From a virus, in IMG/VR virus record IMGVR_UViG_3300051212_000554, positions 1-27,931 of that record: 27,931 nucleotides of DNA; one strand, given 5' to 3'. Position numbers and translations under genes: made by a program. Of the stretch, positions 7,655-14,674 are shown one piece after another. Below the pieces are notes generated by a model. That model had not been told where the DNA came from. It was given only the letters and a program-made list of their open reading frames with translations, and did not search any database. Within the stretch, counting starts at the first letter, position 1. Every line of letters starts with the position of its first letter.

Positions 7655-7662
7655 TATTTATA
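7655..7662 (-). promoter_or_regulatory. Late promoter TATAAATA, 4 nt before the tube-like gene
   Basis: A perfect T4 late consensus is followed by CATT and the ATG at 7650. The gp19 terminator lies directly upstream, so this element is probably the main promoter of the gene. It leaves no room for a 5' leader. Confidence 0.7.
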
Positions 7663-7702
7663 GCCTAAAATTAACTGTAACTATATTGATTTTTAGTCAA
7701 AT

Positions 7703-7726
7703 AAAAAGGGCCCTAAGGCCCCTTTT
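7703..7726 (-). terminator. Intrinsic terminator after gp19
   Basis: On the minus strand the RNA would form a 10-bp stem, AAAAGGGGCC with GGCCCUUUUU around a UUAG loop, followed by AUUU. One pair is a G-U wobble in this orientation but an A-C mismatch on the plus strand, which identifies the minus strand as the functional one. It lies 10 bases after the gp19 stop. Confidence 0.9.
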
Positions 7727-7736
7727 ATTGTAATAT

Positions 7737-8387
7737 TTACTGACCTGGGCCAGTTGCTTGACCACCGTTGCCAGCAGTAAGTGTACGCAATGTTCTTCCA
7801 ACATTGATACCAATACCTGCGTTCTCTTGTGGGATCTGAATACAGTTATCTGGCTGAATTGTAAGGTCAATTGTTTGTGGAGCTGCTTCTTGATAACTCA
7901 ATGATTGCCAGTTAGCCTGTGTAATATAGCAACCATAACATTCCCAAGTTTCAAGAACACCAGCTTCAAAACCTCCATTACCACCATCAAGTACTTCAAT
8001 TCTGAGGGTAAACTTATAGTCCATACCAGCACTAGCACTAGCTTGTTCGAAGAAGTCGAATTGCTTTTGCATTTGTTCACCAACTAGTTTACTTACATTG
8101 CCGCTTTGGTCATCACGTAGGACCACAGCAATAGTTTGCCAAGATGGTTTACCAGCATAGTTGATCTTACTATTATAAGTATGAATCTCTTGATTTTGAA
8201 ATTGTACATTAGGTTTTGCTGCTGTAGACACCTGTTTAGTAAGTTCATAAGTATCACCACCTGCCCCAAAATTAATAAATGTTAATCTAAAACGATATTT
8301 TAACTTGGGCATAAGTGTGCCTTGACTGCTGGCACTTGAACTTGTTGCTAGTGGTACTGTAAATTTGTTTAAGCTTGCGACTGCCAT
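7737..8387 (-). CDS. gp19: Tail tube protein gp19
   Basis: The major subunit of the inner tail tube through which DNA passes. The 216-aa product (T4 gp19 is 163) has the tube pattern: a short N-terminus, RFRLTFINFG (residues 32-41), the ELTKQVSTAAKPNV segment, a beta-hairpin with NYAGKPSWQTIAVVLRDD (76-93), a helix with MQKQFDFFEQA, and the closing WECYGCYITQANWQSLSYQE strand-loop. Pro/Gly-rich extensions at both ends account for the extra length. The start has CGGAG eight bases upstream. It is the second gene of a gp18-gp19 pair, has its own late promoter in the 31-base gap, and is followed by a strong terminator. Confidence 0.93.
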   Translation of the reverse strand: MAVASLNKFTVPLATSSSASSQGTLMPKLKYRFRLTFINFGAGGDTYELTKQVSTAAKPNVQFQNQEIHTYNSKINYAGKPSWQTIAVVLRDDQSGNVSKLVGEQMQKQFDFFEQASASAGMDYKFTLRIEVLDGGNGGFEAGVLETWECYGCYITQANWQSLSYQEAAPQTIDLTIQPDNCIQIPQENAGIGINVGRTLRTLTAGNGGQATGPGQ

Positions 8388-8407
8388 ATTTTTAGCTCCG
8401 TTAATAT

Positions 8408-8415
8408 TATTTAGT
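8408..8415 (-). promoter_or_regulatory. Late promoter ACTAAATA before gp19
   Basis: The minus strand reads ACTAAATA (core CTAAATA) in the gap between gp18 and gp19, 20 bases before the gp19 ATG, with CGGAG between. The CTAAATA form recurs upstream of gp18 and gp13 and resembles late elements described for marine T4-like phages. Confidence 0.6.
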
Positions 8416-8418
8416 CAA

Positions 8419-11400
8419 TTATAATCCTGCGATTTCACCAGTATTCTTTAATCTTAACGGAATATAAATGAATTCAACCGCTTTAACTGGTTCTATAGCA
8501 ATGTCTACATAAAGCTCATTTTTATCAATTCTAGCAGGTGTATTATTACTTTCATCACAAACTACAATGTAATCATACAAGGCTCTTTGACCTACAAGTT
8601 CCAACATCAAACTTTCACAAGCACTTCTTATTTGATCTCTTGTGATCTTATCATTAGGTTCAAAGATATAAGGTTTAGCTAGAATATCTAGTTGTCTACG
8701 CAAATAGATCACTAATCTTGCTACGTTAATACGGTCTAGAGCACTGGCTGCTTTGGCACGAGTCTTCTGACCATAATTTACTAATCCTACACCTGTAAAG
8801 AATGTTATTGGATTAATTTTTACTTCATATAATGTATCACGAGCAGCATTACTTAAAGCTACAACTACAAATTCGCCCTCTTTATCCACATAACCTACGT
8901 TAGTGGCATTTGTAATTCCACCTCTACGTGTACCTGCTGGCGCAAACCATGGATAACTTACACTATCACTTAGAGCAATTGTTCTTAACATCATATGGCT
9001 TGGTGGCACAACAACATTATTTCCAAAGTTGTCGCTAGTGAAACCCCATGGATAGAACATACCTAAATATTCGTCATAGCTGGCACCACCAAAATCATTG
9101 TCTTCAACTGCTAGACGCAGATTGTCACCCCATGCCTTCAAACTAGTTGAATCAGGTGTTAATCTTGCTGGAGTATCTCCTACTATAAATGCTGTAAGAG
9201 CACGATCAAAGTTTAGACTAATTAGTTCACCAATTAGTTCTGGATATCCTGGACATGCTAGTAAATTAAACACACGAGCTTCTTCACGAATGTCTCTTGA
9301 ACTATTTGTAACTGCTTGTAGACTTTGTACAACCACTCTACGCTGTGCCATACGACCAAAATTACCGGCACCGTTTTGTTGATTGCCACTAACAGTTACC
9401 CAACGATGAGGATAGTAGTCATCCATTAAAGGATTTTCTGGATCACCATTAATGTTAAGAACTGTTATTCTTGGATTTGTTGCATCTAAATTAATATAAT
9501 TTTGCTTAAATTCTTTTACGTTAAATCCACTACGACGCATATTCCATAACAGCATACCTTTTGGATACAGTGCTGGATCTGGAGCATCTGGGTCTAGATG
9601 ATCACTTGTTAATAGTTCAACGATTGTAGCATCACCTTCTTGACCATCTGTATTCCAACGTGCATCTGCAAATAAAACACCATCTTCGGTACTTTGATCT
9701 GTATTATCTAGTAATACCCATCTTGTAGCTATTGGTGTAGTTTTTGTAGCATCAAACCTATGAATTTTAGGATAATTTTCTAAATCACTAGTATCAATCC
9801 ATAGATCACCATCTTCAAGTTGTGAACCATCACTCTGTAGTACAGGTGGTGTAGCACCAACTAAAGGACCTAATGGATCAGTGTTAGATACACCATTAGC
9901 GTATCCTACCCAAGTATTACCGTCATGAATCATAATATCTACTTCATCAACTACACTGCTGTACCACAATGTACCATTTTTGGTCAAGCTTGTTGGAGCA
10001 TCTTTACTAGCAGTAAATCTTAGTGGTTCCCATTGACTGGCGACATAATCATATCCACTAGATCCAGGAGCTAAAAATAAAGAAGGATTTGTGGTTCCTC
10101 CAAACATAGGTGCTAGACAAGAAATAAAACCACTATCATTCATTCTAAAATCACCACCTAACTTGTGACTGATAACAACTCTATTTTTAGAATCTACACT
10201 AGCTGTAATATTAATAAATCCAGCTCTATTAATTGCTGATGCAATTAATTCAGCATCTTGATCATTGCCTAAAGTATTTGCCGTAACTGCTTTATTTGGT
10301 GAAAGATCTTTTTGACCTGCTAATGATTCTGATATATCTATTCTAATTAACCCTATTGAAAATGTACTATTACCAATAACTTTACTGGTAATAGTAGTTG
10401 ATCCAGCAGCACGTTTTCTATATATTGTAAAATTAGCACGATCTGGACTATCAAAATCCAATGATGCAAACCCTTCATCTAAATTAGTCTTTGTATAAAG
10501 AGTACCTACAGGAATATTGATACCACCTGCTCTATCAAACTTGTAAATGGCGCTGTGTCCATTCTCTAATAAAGGAGCATCCATTAATTCAAAACTATCA
10601 TTATCTTCATTATACTTTTTAACAATAAGTTTTGCTCCGCCCGTAGCCTCTGTAGTTTTAATCCATAAACTACCAGTAGGTCTTGGTTCATTATCAGCTG
10701 TTTTAAATGAGGGAACTGATGTATGTGGTTGAATGGCTAAAGCTGGTCTATAATATGTTCCTTCATCTAATCCTAAAAATGGTACAGCATCATTTGATAT
10801 TTCAAAACTATCATTATTGGCAAAAATAACAAGTCTGTTATTTCTTACACCTGCTGACACTCCATTAAAGCCTGCTGTACTGTTAATTGTGTTTGCCACT
10901 GTTAGAGCAGTTAGTGGAGTTCCAGGGGCTGGTGTTGGAAGAGTTATTGTAGTACCATCAATTGTTAGGTCCTTGCCTTTAGCTGCGTCAATATCAGCTA
11001 GAGTGCTTACTAGAACAGGCCAACTTTTATACCAATCCTCACTGCCTACTTGTACCCATTCACCAGCGGCAATACCTTGATCTGTGTTGCCTGCGCTCTT
11101 AAACCAAAGAACATCTGAATCACTATAACTTGTATCAAGATTCATTAGGCTAACAATGGCATAATCACCAACAGCACCTACACTACCTTTTGGTGTATAG
11201 TCACCAATTGAATAATCAACAACCTTTGTTGTATCACTAATAACTATAGGAGTTTTCTTAGTCCATGTTTGACCTTTACCTGTTCCCTTAGCATCCCCGT
11301 TCCATTCAAATACACCCCAACTGCTATTGGCAGTATCCAACCAATGAGTTCCATTTAGGGGATCTGCTTTTGGTGCATCTGCTTTAGGATTAAGAGCACC

Positions 11401-11751
11401 TAAATCAATGTCCGCACGTACAACGTAGGCCCTGTTACTTACACCTAAGTAACTGTATGCTGCTTGTAAACCATATTCATTTTGCTCACCAGCATGAATA
11501 GGATTATTATTGGCATCAGTCTTGAAGATTGGAATACCAAAAGTTTCTGCCAAATCTCTTTGGCTAGTTATTAAGTATGCTAGTCCAGCATTGGCTTTGA
11601 GAGTACCAGGAGCAATTCCTGTATTAGCACCGTTTGGTTTATTTTCTTGTGAAGCTACAATTATTAATGGAACTGTTGAAGGCGCAGCTGGTGTGTAAAA
11701 ACTTTCGTCTACTACGGTGACTGCTACGCCTGGTGAATTTAGTTGGGCCAT
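8419..11751 (-). CDS. gp18: Tail sheath protein gp18, greatly enlarged (1110 aa)
   Basis: The contractile sheath subunit that surrounds the tube. Residues 1-118 carry the N-terminal sheath domain (LNSPGVAVTVVDES, the FGIPIF segment and AYSYLGVSNRAYVVRA). Residues 785-1110 hold the conserved C-terminal core (LLACPGYPELI, YPWFAPAGTRRG, INPITFFTGVGLVNYGQKT and RINVARLVIYLRRQ) that makes the contacts between rings. T4 gp18 is 659 aa; here residues about 120-735 are a large surface insertion. It holds at least four copies of a W-x-D/K/S-T motif module (near 137, 363, 596 and 651) and two copies of another module (about 260-320 and 462-540). AGGAGA precedes the ATG by eight bases. gp19 follows with a 31-base gap. 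Confidence 0.95.
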   Translation of the reverse strand: MAQLNSPGVAVTVVDESFYTPAAPSTVPLIIVASQENKPNGANTGIAPGTLKANAGLAYLITSQRDLAETFGIPIFKTDANNNPIHAGEQNEYGLQAAYSYLGVSNRAYVVRADIDLGALNPKADAPKADPLNGTHWLDTANSSWGVFEWNGDAKGTGKGQTWTKKTPIVISDTTKVVDYSIGDYTPKGSVGAVGDYAIVSLMNLDTSYSDSDVLWFKSAGNTDQGIAAGEWVQVGSEDWYKSWPVLVSTLADIDAAKGKDLTIDGTTITLPTPAPGTPLTALTVANTINSTAGFNGVSAGVRNNRLVIFANNDSFEISNDAVPFLGLDEGTYYRPALAIQPHTSVPSFKTADNEPRPTGSLWIKTTEATGGAKLIVKKYNEDNDSFELMDAPLLENGHSAIYKFDRAGGINIPVGTLYTKTNLDEGFASLDFDSPDRANFTIYRKRAAGSTTITSKVIGNSTFSIGLIRIDISESLAGQKDLSPNKAVTANTLGNDQDAELIASAINRAGFINITASVDSKNRVVISHKLGGDFRMNDSGFISCLAPMFGGTTNPSLFLAPGSSGYDYVASQWEPLRFTASKDAPTSLTKNGTLWYSSVVDEVDIMIHDGNTWVGYANGVSNTDPLGPLVGATPPVLQSDGSQLEDGDLWIDTSDLENYPKIHRFDATKTTPIATRWVLLDNTDQSTEDGVLFADARWNTDGQEGDATIVELLTSDHLDPDAPDPALYPKGMLLWNMRRSGFNVKEFKQNYINLDATNPRITVLNINGDPENPLMDDYYPHRWVTVSGNQQNGAGNFGRMAQRRVVVQSLQAVTNSSRDIREEARVFNLLACPGYPELIGELISLNFDRALTAFIVGDTPARLTPDSTSLKAWGDNLRLAVEDNDFGGASYDEYLGMFYPWGFTSDNFGNNVVVPPSHMMLRTIALSDSVSYPWFAPAGTRRGGITNATNVGYVDKEGEFVVVALSNAARDTLYEVKINPITFFTGVGLVNYGQKTRAKAASALDRINVARLVIYLRRQLDILAKPYIFEPNDKITRDQIRSACESLMLELVGQRALYDYIVVCDESNNTPARIDKNELYVDIAIEPVKAVEFIYIPLRLKNTGEIAGL

Positions 11752-11773
11752 TGTGAGATTTCTCCTAAATCTT

Positions 11774-11798
11774 GCTCAAGTATTTAGCGCATTTGAGC
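11774..11798. promoter_or_regulatory. Late promoter GCTAAATA (11788-11781, minus) inside an inverted repeat, before gp18
   Basis: The late element lies 29 bases before the gp18 ATG, with AGGAGA (11766-11761) in between. It is enclosed by GCTCAA (11774-11779) and TTGAGC (11793-11798), a perfect 6-bp inverted repeat that could extend to 8 bp with one wobble pair. The repeat could be a factor site around the sheath promoter or a weak terminator for gp1. Confidence 0.6.
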
Positions 11799-11836
11799 GA
11801 AAAATACCCGTTAAGATAAGGAAAAATCCTAGCTAT

Positions 11837-12508
11837 CTAACTTTCTTCTGTAGAGTATAAAAAAGTTACCTTGTTGGTCACGTTAAACTGAAGTCTATCT
11901 AGTATAATACTTTCAATTTGATTATATAGGTTATTTAAACTACTGTTATTATCAATTATGATGTCAAATTCAGTACCAATCCATTTCCATTCACTAGGAT
12001 GTATTCCTAAATCTTCCATATATTTAGAAGATTTTAGGTTACCCTTGTTAGCATCTAACGCATGGTAATACCAGTTAGGTAATTCACCTCTCTGTACCCA
12101 AACTATAATCCCATTATTGTTTTTAATGGCATTAATTTCATTGGGAAATCTACAATCGCTGATGACTACATTGTCTTTGCTAGTACGTAATTTGTTTTCT
12201 AAACTGGCTATCCAAATGTCATCATGAAAAGCTTGTCTACATACTTCAGTGCCCCAATTTTGTAGTACCCATCTTGGGGTGATTTTCATACCTAAACGAT
12301 TACTCCACCAAAAGTCTACTTGTTCACGCCATTCCCTACTTTCCTTAGTACGACCTTCTAGTAGGTCACGATCCCACCCAAATACAGCGGCTACAGCATC
12401 TTTAAGGCTGCGAGCAAAACTTTCTCTACGAAACTGATGAAGATTAACAAGATAATCAGCGATAGTATCTTTACCGCTACCAATTAAACCACAAATTCCC
12501 ACTATCAT
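11837..12508 (-). CDS. gp1: Deoxynucleoside monophosphate kinase gp1
   Basis: T4 gene 1 encodes the kinase that phosphorylates dNMPs, including modified dCMP, to dNDPs for phage DNA synthesis. The 223-aa product (T4 241) has the P-loop GLIGSGKDT at residues 7-15, the family's FGWDRDLLEG, then WGTEVCRQAFHDDIWI near residues 85-100 and VVISDCRFPNEINAIK near 118-133. This is the usual order of substrate-binding and lid motifs in the dNMP kinase family. The ATG at 12508 is preceded by AAAGGAG seven bases away. A sigma70-like promoter, not a late element, lies upstream, which fits an early metabolic gene placed among late structural genes. Confidence 0.93.
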   Translation of the reverse strand: MIVGICGLIGSGKDTIADYLVNLHQFRRESFARSLKDAVAAVFGWDRDLLEGRTKESREWREQVDFWWSNRLGMKITPRWVLQNWGTEVCRQAFHDDIWIASLENKLRTSKDNVVISDCRFPNEINAIKNNNGIIVWVQRGELPNWYYHALDANKGNLKSSKYMEDLGIHPSEWKWIGTEFDIIIDNNSSLNNLYNQIESIILDRLQFNVTNKVTFLYSTEES

Positions 12509-12526
12509 AGTTTACTCCTTTCTACG

Positions 12527-12555
12527 ATTTTAGTGGAATTAAATTGTAAAGTCAA
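12527..12555 (-). promoter_or_regulatory. Sigma70-type promoter before gp1
   Basis: On the minus strand, TTGACT (12555-12550) is followed after exactly 17 bases by TAAAAT (12532-12527), each 5 of 6 to the bacterial consensus. It lies in the 55-base gap after gp13 and would start transcription about 12 bases before the ribosome binding site of gp1. No late element is seen here. Confidence 0.7.
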
Positions 12556-12563
12556 GACTTATT

Positions 12564-13328
12564 TTAACCAATGATGAAAGTATACCCAGTACCACCTGCT
12601 ACGTAGGTGTCTATTTCTTTTTCTAACTTTTCGATTTCTTCTTTAGCTGCCGATTTTAAATCTGCTCCATTTAATCCACCTGCGCCGCCTGGACCAGCTA
12701 TTTGACTAAATTTACTACGAGCTTCACCTAGCATTAGTTTACAGTTGGCCAGCGTGTAATCTTTGAACCATTGACTGGCATATCTATCTTGTAATAGAAT
12801 ATAGTCAGGTCTATGATTATATCCACGTATTAAAACCTGTTCACCATCCCCGTAAGCTCTTTGTAAAATTCTCAGTGTATGTGTAGTTGGGATCCATTGG
12901 AATTCAATAAAGGCTCCAAACATACGACCTACAAGTTCTTGATATTGAGCAAACATATCATATGTGGCAATACCACCTAGCATAGTGCTATTCAATAGAT
13001 ATGTATTTGTATAGGCTAAGTTGAATGGCTCAAACTGTGTTCCTCCACTACCACCTGCTGTTCTACTACCTATTGTACGACGATAAATGCTACGAACTTC
13101 TATTATTTCTTTAGGTAATCTATAGTCGTTAGTATCTTCTTTTAGTTCTAAAAAATAAAATGCTTCTTCCACGGCATTTGGACTTTTTTGTCTAAATTTA
13201 GCTAGAGCACGGTCTAGTGCAATTTCGTAATGATCCGGGTCTAGTTCTACATCAATCATGCCATCACCCAGCATGGTCCTACAATATTTGTATACTTTTT
13301 CACGCTCTAATGTAGTTGATTCTGACAT
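12564..13328 (-). CDS. gp13: Neck protein gp13
   Basis: gp13 joins gp14 in the neck that closes the filled head and accepts the tail. The product shares the T4 gp13 plan: LDPDHYEIALDRALAKFRQ near the start, a central DMFAQYQELVGRMFGAFIEF region, WFKDYTLANCKLMLGEARSK (compare the T4 gp13 WVKDYATALAKELNG segment), a Gly-rich loop, EIEKLEKEI, and a hydrophobic end FIIG matching the T4 FGILVG ending. The start is taken at 13328 (254 aa), because AAGGAG at 13340-13335 is correctly spaced from it. The upstream in-frame ATG at 13346 overlaps the late promoter and would precede the transcript. It runs divergently from gp14. Confidence 0.88.
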   Translation of the reverse strand: MSESTTLEREKVYKYCRTMLGDGMIDVELDPDHYEIALDRALAKFRQKSPNAVEEAFYFLELKEDTNDYRLPKEIIEVRSIYRRTIGSRTAGGSGGTQFEPFNLAYTNTYLLNSTMLGGIATYDMFAQYQELVGRMFGAFIEFQWIPTTHTLRILQRAYGDGEQVLIRGYNHRPDYILLQDRYASQWFKDYTLANCKLMLGEARSKFSQIAGPGGAGGLNGADLKSAAKEEIEKLEKEIDTYVAGGTGYTFIIG

Positions 13329-13334
13329 ATTAGA

Positions 13335-13340
13335 CTCCTT
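13335..13340 (-). promoter_or_regulatory. Ribosome binding site AAGGAG that fixes the gp13 start
   Basis: AAGGAG lies six bases before the ATG at 13328 and inside the frame that would open at 13346. The upstream ATG has no such site and overlaps the CTAAATA element, so the downstream ATG is preferred. Confidence 0.8.
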
Positions 13341-13345
13341 AACCA

Positions 13346-13353
13346 TATTTAGC
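13346..13353 (-). promoter_or_regulatory. Late promoter GCTAAATA before gp13
   Basis: The minus strand reads GCTAAATA, 17 bases before the gp13 ATG at 13328. It lies 4 bases from the oppositely oriented GATAAATA for gp14, so both divergent transcripts arise within about 20 bases. Confidence 0.65.
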
Positions 13354-13357
13354 TACT

Positions 13358-13365
13358 GATAAATA
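13358..13365 (+). promoter_or_regulatory. Late promoter GATAAATA, 4 nt before gp14
   Basis: On the plus strand GATAAATA is followed by TCAT and the ATG at 13370. No ribosome binding site is present, and no other in-frame start exists between the upstream stop at 13340 and this ATG. It is the only visible promoter for the gp14-gp15-Nudix operon. Confidence 0.6.
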
Positions 13366-13369
13366 TCAT

Positions 13370-14674
13370 ATGCCCCGCATCAGCCTTTATCGTCCAGAAC
13401 GTGGAAATGATTATAAATTCATAGATCGACAGATCAGTGAAATGTTTGCTATTGGTGGTACTGATTTTTATCTGCACAAATATATTGGTGTGAACACGGC
13501 TTCGGAAAACGCTACTCCTGATCAGCCTCATTACGCTGAAACTAAGGAAACTAACATACAAGATTTGTTATTGCTGGAGAATCGTGACAGAAAATATGAC
13601 CCTAGCATTTATAAAATAAGGGGGCATTACCAAGTCCAAAATTTAGATTTTAACCTAACGCAATTTGGTTTATTCATTGATAACGACACTATATTTGCTA
13701 CAGTTCATATCAACGATTGGATTAGGACTGTGGGGCGCAAACCATTAACTGGTGATGTATTTGAATTACCTCACCTAGTAGACGAGTTTGCTCTAAATGA
13801 TTTTAATATAGCACTGCCTCGCTACTTTGTTATTGAAGATGTAAGCAGAGCCAGTGAAGGATTCAGTCAAACTTGGTGGCCACACTTATACAGATTAAAA
13901 CTTAAAAAGATTGTGGATGGTCAGGCATTTGCTGACATTTTAGATCAACCTGCTAGAGAGGGCAGTGATCAAACATTGAGAGAAATTCTTAGTACAAAAG
14001 GTCAAGAACTTAAAATTAATGATGCTATTCTTGCTCAAGCTGAAGCAGATGCTCCTATGAGTGGATATGAGACTAGACAATTTTATACCTTGGCCATTGA
14101 TGAGGAAACAGGATTACCCCTTTTAGAGACAGTGGATCAAACCACTGCTGATGCTAGTTTATTAGGATTGGATGCCAGTAGAATTAATGGTAGACCTATA
14201 AGAAGTGGCTACACTGGTCACCTTGTTGGTGATGGATTTCCTCCTAACGGACATACATTTGGACACGGTGTAAAATTTCCAGCTGAACCATACAAGGATG
14301 ATTATTTTTTAAGGACAGATTTTTTCCCTAACAGATTATTTAGATATGATGGAAATAGATGGATAAAGATGGAGGATGCTGTACGACATACTCTAACTAA
14401 TACTGATGCTAACTTTGCTATATCTAAGGGTGTGTATAGTCAAACAACTACCTACTATCAAAATGATATGGTTACTTTTGGTGGAATAGAATATATTGCT
14501 CAAATTACTACACAAGGTATGGAACCACTAGACAATCCTACAATTTGGCGTCAGGTACGTAAAACTCAAAAGACTAGCTTTATTAATAACACCAATGTTA
14601 ATACTATTGCTGGTGAACAGGTAATTGAACGTGTTAGTTTAAGTAAGGTATTGAAACCTAAGGCAGACCTATAA
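13370..14674 (+). CDS. gp14: Neck protein gp14, with C-terminal extension (434 aa)
   Basis: gp14 completes the neck with gp13. Residues 1-215 hold the recognisable core: an N-terminal helix, FIDRQISEMFAIGGTDFYLH (17-36), LTQFGLFIDNDTIFATVHIND (96-116), then a strand-rich stretch and the LREILSTKGQELKINDAILAQ helix. T4 gp14 is 256 aa; the extra part includes a DYFLRTD...LFRYDGNRWIKM module (about 298-334) like those in the fibre proteins. It also includes a segment, 353-397, whose aromatic pattern (YYQNDMVTFGGIEYIAQ) recalls CBM5/12-type binding domains. The start has no ribosome binding site and sits 4 bases after a late element. The stop overlaps the gp15 start (TAATG). Confidence 0.85.
   Translation: MPRISLYRPERGNDYKFIDRQISEMFAIGGTDFYLHKYIGVNTASENATPDQPHYAETKETNIQDLLLLENRDRKYDPSIYKIRGHYQVQNLDFNLTQFGLFIDNDTIFATVHINDWIRTVGRKPLTGDVFELPHLVDEFALNDFNIALPRYFVIEDVSRASEGFSQTWWPHLYRLKLKKIVDGQAFADILDQPAREGSDQTLREILSTKGQELKINDAILAQAEADAPMSGYETRQFYTLAIDEETGLPLLETVDQTTADASLLGLDASRINGRPIRSGYTGHLVGDGFPPNGHTFGHGVKFPAEPYKDDYFLRTDFFPNRLFRYDGNRWIKMEDAVRHTLTNTDANFAISKGVYSQTTTYYQNDMVTFGGIEYIAQITTQGMEPLDNPTIWRQVRKTQKTSFINNTNVNTIAGEQVIERVSLSKVLKPKADL

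Noticed and set aside
11788-11836. Terminator after gp1
   Set aside because: Only weak pairing around GGAAAAATCC and no proper hairpin with a T run on the minus strand.
13329-13346. Upstream ATG for gp13
   Set aside because: It overlaps the late promoter and has no ribosome binding site; AAGGAG serves the ATG at 13328.
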